Part shown: one piece after another, positions 10,876 to 23,704 of the stretch
How positions within the stretch are numbered: position 1 is the stretch's first letter
Layout of the letters: each line of letters starts with the position of its first letter
Assembly: GCF_963678975.1 (NCBI RefSeq)
Contig: NC_089278.1
Location: 14,365,959 to 14,429,958 of the forward strand
DNA length: 64,000 bases
Direction of reading: 5' to 3'
From: Dysidea avara
Lineage: Eukaryota; Porifera; Demospongiae; Dictyoceratida; Dysideidae
Program-made: the position numbers and the translations under genes
Notes under the pieces: generated by a model
The model's database searches: none
What the model was told of the DNA's origin: nothing
Seen by the model: only the letters and a program-made list of their open reading frames with translations

Positions 10876-13800
10876 ATGGCCGAAAGCAAACCTGGTACTT
10901 TAGACGCGACTAAGATTGATGTAGACTCTCACGCAGTTAAAGTAATCTGTCTGGGAGACAGTGCGGTAGGAAAATCAAAGTAAGCTAACTGATGGAGGAC
11001 TAGATGAGCTGGTCGCTACAATGCCCAAATACACGTAGACTATAACGACTTTACCGTCACGTTATGGTCGTATCTTATATTTATAACTTATGGCTTTAGG
11101 TTTACGTGACTAGTTTTCAGTGGTTGTTCCGTTTTAAAACAGAATGAAAGCACACCAATGCAGTCTTCCTGTCAATTAAGGGTATTTTAGGAGGGAAGAG
11201 CCTAGTAAGAGTTGAAAATTGCACCTTTTAAATGGTCAGACAGCACTATTTTAGTGCAAGGTCAAGTAGGTTTCCTGTTGCAATATGTCTTCTCAATAAA
11301 AAATCCCCACAAAGTACAAAGTGTACAATTGAAATGTTTTTGCATCTGTGTGTGGTTGGCACCAATAAACAAGTATCTTACTTTTACAGGTTGGTGCAAA
11401 GATTTTTAGTAGACAGTTAGTATCCTTTCTTGTGTAATAATAAATGAAATACTTGCCATACTATGCACAAACTGTTACAAGAAATCAAGTGGTTCTCCTT
11501 AATGTTGATGTCCAGTCAGCCACAGCAGTTATCCACTTATGCACTGACACTCTATAAGTATGAGACTAAAATCAAAGGCAAACCGATCACTGTTAGTAAG
11601 TATCTGTGTGTTGTGTGTGCTTTATTTAGACTTAGAGTTAGTTTTACTTAGACTCAGAATTGGCTGTATTTATGAATCAAATTTTTCGTACAGATTTCTG
11701 GGACACTGCAGGCCAGGAAAGGTTTAACACAATGCACTCATCCTACTATCATCAAGCACATGCATGTATATTGGTAAGTAACACACAGACATTTATTATG
11801 TTGAAGTACACAATATGACCTAAGTCATTGTGTAAAAGGTCACCTGACTAAATTGCTTAATGTAGTTTGTACAAATTTACCTGCCTGTTGCAGTCTTGAA
11901 TGCTTAGCAAAATAAGAGTGAGCTTTGGTACTATCAGTCACTAACTAAGATACACACATGTGTACAATAGTAAGAATATGATTGGCTATAGGTCATGTTC
12001 TAAATGTCCTGAGTTACATATATTCAGCGTTGGGACAGTTACTAAGTAACTAGTTACATATTACCCATAAAATAAAGTAACTATAATAATATTACATATT
12101 ATATTACTTTGTGTCCATAGCCTTAAGCTGTCACATGTGAAACTACCACTCGTTAGTAATCCACTGTGTGACGCCTAGCCACAACAAAGTAATGAAGCCT
12201 ACTGAATGAAGCTTATTCACCAGCTTCTTACTTATAACCACATTTCCCAACAACACAATCAAGATTAGTAACTTCGTCACTTGTAGTAATAATATTACAT
12301 AATATTAGACTCGTTACAGTAGCTATATTACTTAGGTAATGCATTACATTAGTAAGTAAGGTAACTTGAGTTATATTACCTGTTTTTATAGCGTATTTCG
12401 TTATATTACTTAGTTACCACAAAAGTAATAATATTATGTAACGCGTTGCAACACTGCATATTATTACATGCATAATGCAACCACCTGCTTAACAAGTCAG
12501 ATTAAGATTTGTTATTGTATTGTGCTCATTCAAAATAGCCTTTTATATTTTTCACATTCCAGTATGTGAGTGTATAAAAGTCCATCCATGTCTCTCTATA
12601 TGTTTGTTTGTCAGGTGTTTGATGTCACTCGTAAGATAACATATAAGAACTTGTCAAATTGGTACCAGGAGTTACGGCAGAATAGACCGGACATCCCCTG
12701 TATCCTGTGTGCCAATAAGATAGATGGTTAGCAAGTATATGTTTGTGTATGTGTATTGTTGATGTGTATAAAATGCCATATATATATATATATAGTTAGA
12801 ATAACAGCATGCAGAAGCCCTTTGACCCCAAAGTTAATAAACAAAAGTTTCGATAAACGTGAATGCCACTATAGTGGCTTTCACAGTATGCATCCGTTCA
12901 AAGGCATATATCTTGTAAACGAAATATCCTATAAGTATACAGTTTGTACCATGTTACTCTGTGGTTAACTGCCATTTTCTTAAGCTTTATTAAAAACATC
13001 ATAGTGTGACCCTACATTGGAAAGAATTTTCACTGTTTCTAAGACAAAAATTACAATGATACTACCTGTCACAACAGATAAACAAAGAAGGGTTAGTGAA
13101 AGTTATGTAGATCTATTCATTGTGAGTAGTTTAGTGCTAACCGCAGAGGAATAAGTGTGGTCCATACACAGATTAACAGGAGCCCAAGCGTTGTATGTCA
13201 AAATGCATATTTTATGTAAAATAAGTTTCGAACCAAAACCACTATAGTGGCATTTGGGGCCAAAGGGTTAAGTAGTTGGCAATACTGATTACCAGAAAAA
13301 AAATTATTTGCATTTTGAATTTTGGTTTTGAGGTTCTGGACAATGTTTTAAACAAGCGTTTTAGTAAATGTATGACAATTGTGTTGGGTGAAAATTATCG
13401 GTACCTTGAAACTTTTTAAACGTATACCTTGGGACCGCAACTTTTGATCCATTTTTTACTACAATGTATTGAAATGTTGAGCCAGACTAAATCTTTTCCC
13501 TTGAGCTTCTAATTATCTTGTAGAGAGCATTAGCATATTTTACGTATGTACTGATCATTTTTAAACTGTGCTGACCACTCTTTAGTATGCATGTGCTATA
13601 TTTACATAACACAACAGAGGAGAGAAGACATGACTTATAGTAGGCACTGCTAAAAAATACTTGTAATTCATGCATCATTAGGTTATTACCAATTCTTGCA
13701 GTATACCTGTATAAATTCTTTGTGGCAGTTGCATGCAACACATGTGACACATCCAGTACCTCCTTACACATATGATTCCTGATGTGAAAGGTATGCAATT

Positions 13801-16800
13801 AACAGTAGTGTGTAAAAAACGTGTCAGCCCATTCTCTAAGTATAGCAGATATCGATTTTAGGGAAACCACTCTGGACTGTACAGCACACACCAGTTATTT
13901 TAAGGTAAACAGATTTAACTTGCCAATTTAATCCAAAGGTGCACTTTCCCATTCCCTACACTACAGTGTAGCAGCTATTTTAAACATTTTGGAATGTGCC
14001 TATAAACGACTTGTTGGAGCGCAGTGGAGCAGAGTGGGGCCCACATATGGAAAGGACAACGATTGAAGACCAGAGACAAAACCGTAGGCCTGCACAGCTC
14101 CTTGTTAACTAAAAATCAGCACAGAAATGTTTAACCACAAACTATTTCCCAAGGACATAAGTACCATTGTAACTTGTCACATACCTCATTCCTTGAGCAA
14201 TCTTCATGTATAGGTTAGGAACCTAGACCGAGGCTCTTCGTGGTTTCTAAAACATGAAGAGCCGAGGGCGTGGTTCCTAACTGACTTAGAAAATGCGGGC
14301 GTTATATATATCGCTATGTAGGTGGAACCATTGTGGAATTGAGTTATATGTCATTTCAAAATCGTCACAGTATTAAAACAAGTCATGCGACCATGGCCAG
14401 TAGAGAAGACTGAACGTGTTTTCGAATTAAAGCTTGTAGCTAACTACATTATCGCTGCTTCTGTTAGCTGGTGGATCAAACAAAGAGTGATAGCTACTGT
14501 GACAATAAAGTTAAAGCCAGTACTACCAAGGGTTTAAAGTAAGTGGTAACATTGCTGTCAATGGTTAATAATACTTGGTCTGGCACTAGGCCTTCTGTGA
14601 CTAAGCCAGTATATACACGATTTCACACCTATAGAACTTTTTTTTGACAAGAAACAAATAAACATTCCACAAGAAAGCTTACCTATTTAGTTATTTTAAT
14701 AGGGAGTCCACTTAAAGTACAGTAAAAGCATATTAAACAGGCTTGAAATACTGACGGGCATTAAATAGAACTCTATTATATTTCTGGAATTCTCTGTTTA
14801 TGATAGCAAACGTACCTACAATGTTATAGTCTAGCTTCCATAATCGAATTGGTGTAGATGTGCTTATAAAAGGAATGGAGTAGGCTAAGCTCTGTTGGTT
14901 TATGGGCTATTAGCCTGTATATGCTTTGCAAAGCATGCATAGCAAATCAATGATCAAGAGTGAGATTTGCAATGCTGAGGTCTATCTGCTAGCAGGTTTC
15001 TAACCATTTTAGAAACCTACTAGCAGGTTTCTTCATGGTTTTTAAAGACCTCATTATCTGCCAAAGATCAAATGCACACTATGCATAGCATTTTCTAAGT
15101 AATGTTGAGACATAGTGGCAGGTTTTTGTCTTGTGATTTAGAAATCTGGTCACTATTGTGTATTCACTGTATTAATGTGTTCTCTTTGTGTTATTATTTT
15201 AGTTGATTATAAAGTTACAGAGAAAAGTTTTAATTTTGCACGGAAGAATCATCTTCCATTTTATTTTGTATCTGCATCAGACGGCACTAACGTAGTTAAG
15301 GTGAGTTGTGTATGTGTGATGTCATGCTACAGTACGTCACATGTTAATCATGGCAGGTATTTAAGGAAGCCATTAAAGCAGCAGTTGCATACAAGGAGCA
15401 CTCGACAGATTTCTTGGATGACGTGATGAGAGAATTAGAGGTTGTTGTTGATATATTTGTTCTTGTGTATTTTATAAGGCATGGTTGGATCGTGGTATTG
15501 TAGACTCTCGAGCTAATACACATACCTGTATATAGTTTTCACCTTGTTTTATTGAGTATCCAAGAAATGGGAATGTTGAATAGTACTAGAATTAAAGCAC
15601 TAGACATTAGGGAACAAAAAATTTAAGCTACTATAATGGACTTTATCCACAAGCACAAGATGGCCCTGTTATTTGGGGTACTAATGTACAGGCGCCTATG
15701 GAGAAATTCTTTTGATCGATCATATTTCAGCCAGGCAAGAAGATATCGAGCTCTAAGCAACAGGTACAGTTACAAGACAATACAATAAACAATTTGTATC
15801 GCATTCCGGAAAATTTTTGACAACGCTTGTGTGCAATAGTTTTTGTTACGTTATACCCATACCTGTTGGCTACTGGTCGGTATCTTTCTTCACGCATGAA
15901 ATATAATCGATCAAAACATTTTCTCCATAGGCGCCTGTACATTAGTACCCCAAATAACGTGGCCATCTTGTTGTGCATGATGTCATTGTGGATAAAGTCC
16001 ATTAGCAGCCATACCTTCCGTCTACATTAATTTTTAAAGTAGGGACTTTGTTGAATGTGGTCGCCATGAATCAACAAATGTAACCACTGAACAAAAACTT
16101 GCCATGTTTGCATATTCCTTGAATTAGTCTTTGGCCACTTCATATTTTTTTTGTTTCTCGTGCCAAGTACAAAGTTAGTAGGTTGATAACATTAAAATAT
16201 GATTTTTTTTCTAGCTGAAGATTTTGCTAGTCAAATGATTATTATGATTGCTATGCCACTTGTCAGTTGGCAGCTGAATAGTGAAATATTGAGTGTTATT
16301 TTTACTTTGTGATGAGCTTAAAAGATAACTTGTAACCTCTTCATGGCATTGTCTCTACTGTGAATGTAAATATTTTGCACTGAAAAATGTAAGGGTTGGT
16401 CAGGTACAAGAAACTAAAGATTTAGTTGAAGTGGCCTTATGCTGGGAGTATTTGTTAAAACAGCAGGAAATTTGATTTTTACAGCAACAGGAGCCCTTAG
16501 GTACCACAAGATGCTTATGAGCTCTGTATCTGGGATGCTCTTTGTGATTAAATGCAATAATATACTAGCCACTGGCTACATTACGCAGAAAAAGCTGTTT
16601 GTCTTCTGCACAATCATCTTTTACTACTCTCACCTCCATATTATTAATATGTATACTGAGGAGCTGCCGAGTGTATCCTACTCTCATATAGTGAAGTTAT
16701 GATGTAACACTTGAGTTTGTCCGTTTCTCTTTGTATATATACTTAATTGAACATAATATTGATTGAACGTGTGCCTAACAACGTCGCTAACAAGTAACAA

Positions 16801-17976
16801 CCAAACTAATTCAAGCTCTTAGCATTCTCATAAGCGTGTCTTTATGGGTTTAAATAACTGCGTAGGCATTTCATTCCAGGCCATTTGTAAGTATGGCTCT
16901 CCTGAGCATCACAAGTTTGGCACAGTGCTAACGATTTTCTGCTGCTCATGTGTCAAAAACCACAATATCTTGTCATTACATCACAACTTTACAATACAAT
17001 CCGTAGTGGTATATGAGTGTAGGATAACTCTCCTCAGTGTATATATTATGAACTCTTGATATTATAGGTTTTTGCAATAGAGTTTGTCGCCTTTGCAGTA
17101 GAATTCGTCCCGTTTGCAATTGAATTCGTCGGTTTTGCAATTGTTTTCGTTGGTTCTGCAATTGATTTTGTTGCTTTTGCATTAGAATTCATCGCACAAG
17201 AATTCGTCTGTAACAAGATTGGCAGCTGCAGTAAACACGGAACAAGATGTAGCAGCTGCTCCATGATCTACAACTGTTGTAAGCAACTCTTTATAAAGCG
17301 ATAATTCTTCTGCTACAGCTTCTTCAGCAGTATTCACAACTGTGCTTCGCCATTGGCAATGGGCGTGGTCACTCGCGAACAAGCTAATTAGCTTGACAGG
17401 CAGGCTTCGCGTATAACCAGCTTCAGTTACTCTCTAGTGTCTCAAGTGGTATTCTCCATGGTGAAACGATTCATCTTGTGATGAGCAGCTGGTTTCTTGC
17501 AGTCAATGTAGTTATGACGAATTCTTGTGCAAATGCGACAAATTCTAATGCAAAAGCAACTAAATCAATTGCAAAACCGACGAATTCAATTGCAAACGGG
17601 ATGAACTCTACTGCAAACGGGACGAAGTCAATTGCAAAGGTGACGAATTCAATTGCGAAAACCTGTATTAACTCTTGTTAGACCTACTCATGTTCATCAG
17701 ACAAACAAGAAGCAGAAGCCTTAATAATTATGAGGACGTAATATGCACAGCACATTAACTAATTGCACTAAACTACAGGTAGTTTTTGTTCCCACGCATT
17801 ATACTGTAGTAGTACTGTAGATACATGTGGCACCCCTAATTTCTTCTCTTCCACAGGAAATGGACGACTTGTCTAGTGTTCAGCCGGTACTAGCGAAGAG
17901 CAGTAGTAGTAGTGGAGGACTGGATGGTCAACATAGCAGTGACAGTGACAGCAATAATGACAATGTAACTACTTAG
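10876..17976 (+). CDS. RABL2: Rab-like GTPase RABL2
   Basis: Atypical Rab-family GTPase that, in vertebrates, binds the IFT-B complex at the ciliary base and acts in ciliary trafficking and sperm flagella. Eight exons with consistent phases: 10876-10979, 11390-11419, 11516-11595, 11694-11773, 12615-12726, 15203-15300, 15357-15440, 17857-17976, giving 235 residues (human about 229). Motifs: P-loop GDSAVGKSK near residue 28; the RABL2 signature QPQQLSTYALTLYKY in the switch I region; DTAGQERF (G3); NKID (G4); FVSASDGTNVVK (G5); AYKEHSTDFLDDVMRELE. Like other RABL2 proteins it ends without prenylation cysteines, in a Ser/Asp-rich tail (SSSSGGLDG). An upstream in-frame ATG at 10861 would add five residues; I prefer 10876 because it aligns with the family start (MAE...). 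Exon 2 is only 30 bp. The introns hold several mobile elements. Confidence 0.95.
12025..12456. mobile_element. MITE in RABL2 intron 4
   Basis: Terminal inverted repeats CAGCGTTGGGACAGTTAC (left) and GTAACGCGTTGCAACACTG (right) bound about 432 bp rich in AGTTACT/AGTAAC blocks. The flanks CATATATT and CATATTAT look like a degraded 8-bp target duplication, which suggests a hAT-type MITE. It has no coding capacity. Confidence 0.75.
12818..13267. mobile_element. Candidate MITE in RABL2 intron 5
   Basis: Inverted ends CCCTTTGACCCCAAA (12818-12832) and TTTGGGGCCAAAGGG (13253-13267), with one mismatch. The palindrome CCACTATAGTGG lies near both ends (about 12864 and 13239). No clear target duplication was found, so the boundaries are provisional. 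Confidence 0.55.
14212..14283. repeat. Hairpin-forming inverted repeat in RABL2 intron 5
   Basis: GGTTAGGAACCTAG...GAGGCTCTTC is followed about 17 bp later by its approximate reverse complement, GAAGAGCCGAGGGCGTGGTTCCTAAC. The arms are about 26 bp. It could be a MITE remnant or a structured intronic element. Function unknown. Confidence 0.6.
15634..16004. repeat. Long inverted repeat carrying two copies of a transposon-like peptide
   Basis: In RABL2 intron 7. The left arm (about 15634-15775, +) and the right arm (about 16004-15840, -) are roughly 80% complementary around a loop of about 60 bp. Each arm starts with an ATG frame: MDFIHKHKMALLFGVLMYRR on the plus strand and MDFIHNDIMHNKMATLFGVL on the minus strand, both continuing RRLWR-like and ending near an ANRY or SNRY motif. 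The right-arm frame is open for 91 codons from 16002. The peptide may be the N-terminus of a transposase, but I do not recognise the family. Confidence 0.65.
17065..17665. mobile_element. Non-autonomous element with inverted 21-bp tandem-array ends (solo copy)
   Basis: Left end about 17065-17205: seven degenerate 21-bp units of the type TTTGCAATTGAATTCGTCCCG. Right end about 17517-17665: the same units in inverse orientation. The outermost bases are TAGGTTTTTGCAAT and ATTGCGAAAACCTG. The flanks are TATTA on both sides, compatible with a TA or 5-bp duplication. The 310-bp core (AACAAGATTGGCAGCTGCAG...) matches the nested element at 43950-46523 and provides its unoccupied site. No transposase. 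It lies in RABL2 intron 7, 191 bp before the last exon. Confidence 0.85.
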
Positions 17977-20900
17977 CAACTATAATAATGTGTGTTGTAT
18001 ATGTAATAAGATTGTTTTGTATGTGTACAGAGCTCTATTATAACTACATATCCATCGTCATGGAGACATCTATTTTATTAGGGTTTGCTGTGTCTATTGG
18101 TGCAGTTGATAGTTCTACTGTGTTGAAGATTTTAATCAAGGTACTCTCATAGAGCTGGTCAAGCATACTGTAATCAAACGATCACAACAGACACAGACGT
18201 AGCAACCTGGAGGGGGCTGGTGTCCTTGTATCAATTTGTTTGAAGAATAATTGGAATACTCTAATAGAACAGTCGGTTATTTGCTGTACTAACAGATCAG
18301 TCACTTGGTGAAAATGGCCTCAGAATTGTCCAGTTAAGGCATGCATGTCCCAGTAACCCTTAAAAAGAGCACAATTTATATGCTGAGCGTAATCTGTACT
18401 CTGTACAAATACACATAGCTTGGTGTTATCTCAACCAGTGCCCCTTGTCTACAAATCTTGCTACACCTATCATAATAGAACATTAAGAAGCAAACATGCT
18501 CATCTCACTTAATTGTAGTGCCATAGTAGTGGCGTGTATTACATAAATCTGGCATTCAAACCATTCACTGTCAACACCCATACCTGTCTGCAAATCTACT
18601 CTCTGAATCAAGAAGATTTTGGACCCAATGGGTCTGGCTCCAAATGTTTAATCTCTGTTATTTAACATTTTAAATTGTACTAGTTATAAAATTTTTAAAT
18701 AATTATTTTTAAAATATTATTGCTAAAAGCTAGTGCAATGTCAAATCATATAGTTGACTAATAAATCTGTAAGAGTCAATTGTCTCTGCTGTTACAACTA
18801 GAGCTGACAATTTGTCCCAAGTAGAGATGGTGGCTTTTAGAGACCTTACTTGATGTAGACTTTTTTGCTGAAGTGTCTCAAGCCCGGCACATGGCCACAT
18901 CACATAAAAAGTGACATGCAGCATCAGAGAAGAGAACCAGCCTTACACCAGGCTAACTTGATTAATTGTTTCTCATCCCCACCTGCATCCCATTTTACTA
19001 CAGCGCCTCTGCTGTTATCAATCATGCACACATATTTTGATGCTAAGAAGGCTGGCTATCATTTTACAGCGCAGCAAATGCCACTTGCACCTTAGAAACG
19101 GTGGTAAAATCATAAATACTAGTTGTTAAAAGGCTTTAGCTAATGTTTATAGTAACACACAGCTTGATTTGTAGTAATAATGAAAAATGGCCTCCCACCC
19201 ACTTGGAAATTCAAATTTTTGTGGATGAGAAAACAGCCTGGCCTTAATGTCAACACTCTTGTCCACTACACTATATACTAAAGCAAAGATGCACTATCGC
19301 TAAAAGTGTTTATGTATACAGAGCACGAATTGAAGACAAAATAGAGAAAGGCTAGAAATCCCCAAGTTGGCCTCCCTTTTTATGATTCAATTCTGGTGGA
19401 ACGTGTCCCTCCTCTGATAGGCGCAATGGTATATGGACTTCAGCTAAGCTTCCCACTAGCAAGAAAGGAGGAAGTCCAGATGCTTGTAAGCTGCTGTGGT
19501 CAGTGGAGGTACCCACCTTCATATCACAAATTGTGTACTAGGTAACTTGCTGCACACAAAAATGACAAGCTAAACTCAGGATAGCCTGTTCAGTTTTAAT
19601 GGTGACCTGACCCATGGTGAAACAGAAGCCGTGCCTATGGTTACACTCATTTTACAACTGAAACTTGAATCCGTCTTCACATTTGGTATGCACTTGTCAT
19701 AAACACTGCCGGAGTCACTTCTAGCTCAACATTGCATGGTAACCTGACATCATGATTGCCACAAATAGTTCTAAAGATTTCTGTCTCAGGATGCTGGACT
19801 ACAGCACAAATGGTTGCTCTGTTAGAGTATTTTAATGTAGAGATTTATAGTATTAGTGTAGCCTAGGCTATCAGTGTAAGTCATTGGTAGACCCTCAGAA
19901 TTACTATTCTGTAAAGCATAATTTCAGTACAGATCAATATTAACAAATGTACAGACACATTAAATAAATCACTAAATCAAGGGGGGAAAATTAAATGATC
20001 TGAAATCCAGCTGGCAACTAGCGCCAGCTCTGCAGCTGCCTTATAATTTTACTCATTATATTTCTACGTGTACACTGTGTACTCCCACTACAGCCAGCCG
20101 CTTAATGACAGCTACTGACATGTTTAACGGCTCCGGCACGGCGCAGCAGCCACGCCTATCTAGTCTATCGACAGCACATGCATTGCTGCAAACTCATACA
20201 CAATTTAACCAGCCTCACCTTAGTCTCGCACCCAGGGCACAAGTCTGGGTTTTAGGCTACCTTACCTTCTCACCTTAAGCTTGTCACCTCTGAAGTGATG
20301 CGTATCAATATCACGTGATCATAGAGTGGGGAGCATTATAGCACCGTAGAAGAGACCCCGCACCGGATAATTACACCGCTCCCTCCGAGGTTTAAATTTA
20401 ACCGTTGAACCTTTCACTATGCACACGAAGCTGATAAAGAGTTCCAGTGAGTTTAATATTATCACCTGAACCTGCTAGCTAGCTAACTATAGCTATAGAA
20501 AATCTGATACGGAAACATGATCGTTTTATAAGTACGCAGTTATCTCAGGCCTTTTTGTCATAGTTAAATGCCCCAAAGCTGTGTGTATATATTGTGTTAC
20601 ACATATGACGAGGTGACGAAGTAATGAGTTGTTATGGCTACCCATTAAAAGTGTGAGGTACCCCAAATTTACACCTACAAGCCTCAAAGCAATGATTATG
20701 TATTCCCTATGCCCAAAGTCAGTATTTTGGCCACAACTAGCAGTCTCACTTCTAGCTCTTGGATACTGGAGGTTAGGTAGATAATATGACAACAGACCAT
20801 CTTGAAAATTATTACTGTTCTATAAGTATACTTTACTTGACTGTTCTATCAAAATATGTGGATGACTGTTCTATTAGAGTAAATTGATCTGTGACCAGTA

Positions 20901-22736
20901 GCTCTCACTTTTTCACCTGACAATATTATTGTGGCTGCAGAAAAATCTGTTTCATGAGTTGCGCATTAATTATATTTTCAACTTTCCAAGCAGTTAAACT
21001 ATTCTGGGAAAAAAAAATTAATAGGTATACTTTGTTTCTCCCCCCCCCCCCCGTACCCTCAATTCAAGTTCTGATTTTACTGAAGCATGATTATACAGTA
21101 GCTATGTGGTACTAGGGATCGACTCTGGGAAAGATTAGAATCATGGAGCTCATTTCTGCTCCAAAGTGTCACCCAAAAACCATCCTCAGATTTCCAGTAC
21201 ACCAAGCAGCCAAGCATATGATTGCTTCCAGAGGATAAAGCAGGCATGTAGATGCAGCAAGGGCAATCAAAAATGAACACCAAGTATACAATATATACGT
21301 AAAGCGAGTTTAGCATCAAATTGCTGACAGGAATTTCAATGCGTTTATAAAAATGTAGAAATCCCTTACATTTTAAATTAATATGGTTGCAATTGTCCAT
21401 ATAAATTTTCAAGTTGATTTTGATAAATGCATTTAATTCATGTATCTTAATACATTAGATAAGGAATACTTGCTGTTACTGTGTTTGTATAATTTGTACT
21501 AGCAGCTGGTGTTCTGCATATAAGGACATGCACAATCATAGCTAATAATAGAGGTACATGGCTAGTTATTGATGACATAGCTTGAGAATAAGTTGTCTGT
21601 GAAAGTATCAGAGCATCTTGACTATATGTAGTACTTGTACAGAAGAGGCCTAGGTTGATGATCTTAAAAATTCAACATTGATATATATGCATCCTGGGAT
21701 CCTTAAAAGCCTTCTCAGGGTAACATGTTGCTTTATTGGTCAATACTCACGAAACACACCCTATAACACTTAATTGGCATTACAAAAACAAATTTAGGGT
21801 ACCTCAAAAATTTTTACCAAACATGTACGTACTATAGCAAGAAAGTTACTGTATAGTGCAGGTGGAATTGCATCTTAAGCATACATGTGCAATGAAAAGT
21901 GAGAACAGAAGAGTTTATTTCTTCTTGGAATTAACAAGAGGGAGTCAAATATATATTTCAGAGGTAAAACTGCTAAAAATCAAAATACTCTAATAAAACA
22001 GTCAAGTACATCATCGCCTTAAAAGTTAGTTAATTCCAAGGAGATGCTTTACAATGACCACGATATACAGCAGAAATTCCAAACCATAAATTTCCCTTCC
22101 TCGGTGAAAATAAATTTAAAATTCTTTAAGCAGCTGTAACATAGATTCAGTAATATTGGCTGGTCATAGTTTATACCAATTTAGGCTAATAGACTTAGTA
22201 TGCAACTTCTGGAGGTTGCACTCCTAGACCCCTTAAATTTCAGCTTTGAATTGCAGCATTTATGATGTGTCCTCAACTAGTTACCACTGCTATAGGAAAT
22301 AATCATTTCACTTATAGTTAAAGTGGCTTACAATGCTTATGCTTATTCAATAAATTATTGCCAAATTCAACAGAAAGTTAAATTTGCAAAATTTTCCTGT
22401 GAAGGCATTCCCCCAGACTCCCCTAGATAAAGCATATATGCTCTGTGCTTCGCACACTGTACTACTAGTCATATCAATCAGTTTCCACATTTCTTCGCTG
22501 TCACTATAGATGCCCCTAGCTTAGCACCCCCTCTTGGGACATCCTATGCATTAGGCTTGGTTGTGCAATCACATGACAGTCAGGTGTATGACATGTGACC
22601 TGGTGATGATAATCTCTGAGCTAAGCAGAGCATGGTGATGCATTGCATAGTGTTTTATAGTGGCAAATGTCCTATCAACATTTTGATATCATTGATACCA
22701 ATTTAACAACGTTAGCTAGATATGTGATTGTTTCAG
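17977..22736. other. Intergenic region, no supported gene
   Basis: This is the 3' flank of RABL2 and the 5' flank of the first sulfotransferase exon. It contains scattered copies of the ACTCTAATAGAACAGTC motif (18140, 18257, inverse at 20863, 21985) and poly-C at about 21040. The ORFs are short and unrecognised. A first exon for the sulfotransferase at 22737 might lie here, but no candidate could be defended. Confidence 0.5.
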
Positions 22737-23704
22737 ATTCAAGAATTCGTGGCACATTGCTGGCATCAGTCCTCACTGTTAGCTTCTTGTGTTGTTACAT
22801 GTGCATAACCCTCTACCAGGATAGTGTAACTATTTATGTCAAGCAAGACTGTGATATTGACAGATATAATGTAAGTGATTTACAAAGAAAGTTCCCGCGT
22901 CTGTTCATAATTGGTTTTGGAAAAAGTGGAACTTATGCACTCACCAAATCTTTACAAATGCATCCAAGTATTATTGGAAAGGAAGCACAAGAAATTAAAT
23001 ACTTTGATTATTTATATTCCAATGGATTATGCTGGTACATTGGCCAGATGAGAGATCCTGGACCATCACAATTTATGTTGGAGGATAGTCCAAGTTATAT
23101 ACTCCACTGTTCAATTGTTTTCCCACGATTAACTGAAGCTCTTAAACATTTCAACTTGGGATTAAGTGATTTGAAGTTTATTGTGATAGTACGACATCCG
23201 ATTGTACGAGCAATATCTGATTTTGTGCACTGGAAACTTCACAAGCCTAATAATACAAAATCTTTTGATGACATGGCCATAGATTCTAAAGGGCATCCTA
23301 TCCTCAAGTTTGGCTCAACCTCCAAAAGCAGATACTCCTTTTATATTAAACAGTGTTTGGAATTTGTACCTTCCAACCAAATATGTTTTGTTAATGGAGA
23401 CATGCTGAAAACCAGCCCTGTATTGACGATGAACAAACTGGAGAAGTGTTTAGGACTACCATCAAATATTTCTTCAGATAATTTTGTATTTAACAGAATA
23501 AGAAAAAATTTCTGCTTCATAAAGAACAGTGAAATCGAATGTCCCAGTACTTCAAAGAAAGGTAGACCTCATCCCAAGATTACCAGAAGAACTGCAGATA
23601 TTCTGATGAAGTTCTATGAACCTTACAATAAAGAACTTTATGAAATCACAGGGGAAGATTATGGATGGGATTACAACTATGATGAAATAGACATTGCTGA
23701 TTAG
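22737..23704 (+). CDS. Heparan sulfate 3-O-sulfotransferase-like enzyme, terminal exon (gene A)
   Basis: Golgi type II membrane sulfotransferase of the HS3ST-like group, predicted to move sulfate from PAPS to a glycosaminoglycan or similar glycan. The exon opens at the acceptor GTTTCAG with two bases completing a split codon, then about 322 residues to TAG. A transmembrane segment (LLASVLTVSFLCCYMCITLY) comes first, then a stem, the 5'-phosphosulfate loop GFGKSGTYAL, the catalytic-glutamate context AQEIKYFDY (compare NEVHFFDW in HS3STs), CWYIGQMRDPGPSQ, the 3'-phosphate site VRHPIVRAISDF, QICFVNGDML, the disulfide-type pair NFCFIKNSEIECPS, and KGRPHPKITRR. An ATG at 22667 is in frame but lies in the intron upstream of the acceptor shared by all paralogues, so I did not use it; the initiator exon is not identified. 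The frame is intact. The exact glycan acceptor is unknown. Confidence 0.85.

Noticed and set aside
16439-16702. 87-codon frame in RABL2 intron 7
   Set aside because: Composition is like the surrounding intron and no domain is evident.
17080-17670. CRISPR-like look of the 21-bp repeat arrays
   Set aside because: There are no unique spacers; units are directly tandem and inverted at the other end of a transposon, in a eukaryotic intron.
22667-22736. ATG-initiated N-terminus of sulfotransferase A
   Set aside because: All paralogues show an AG acceptor at the homologous place and the sequence before it is not conserved, so this is intron read-through.
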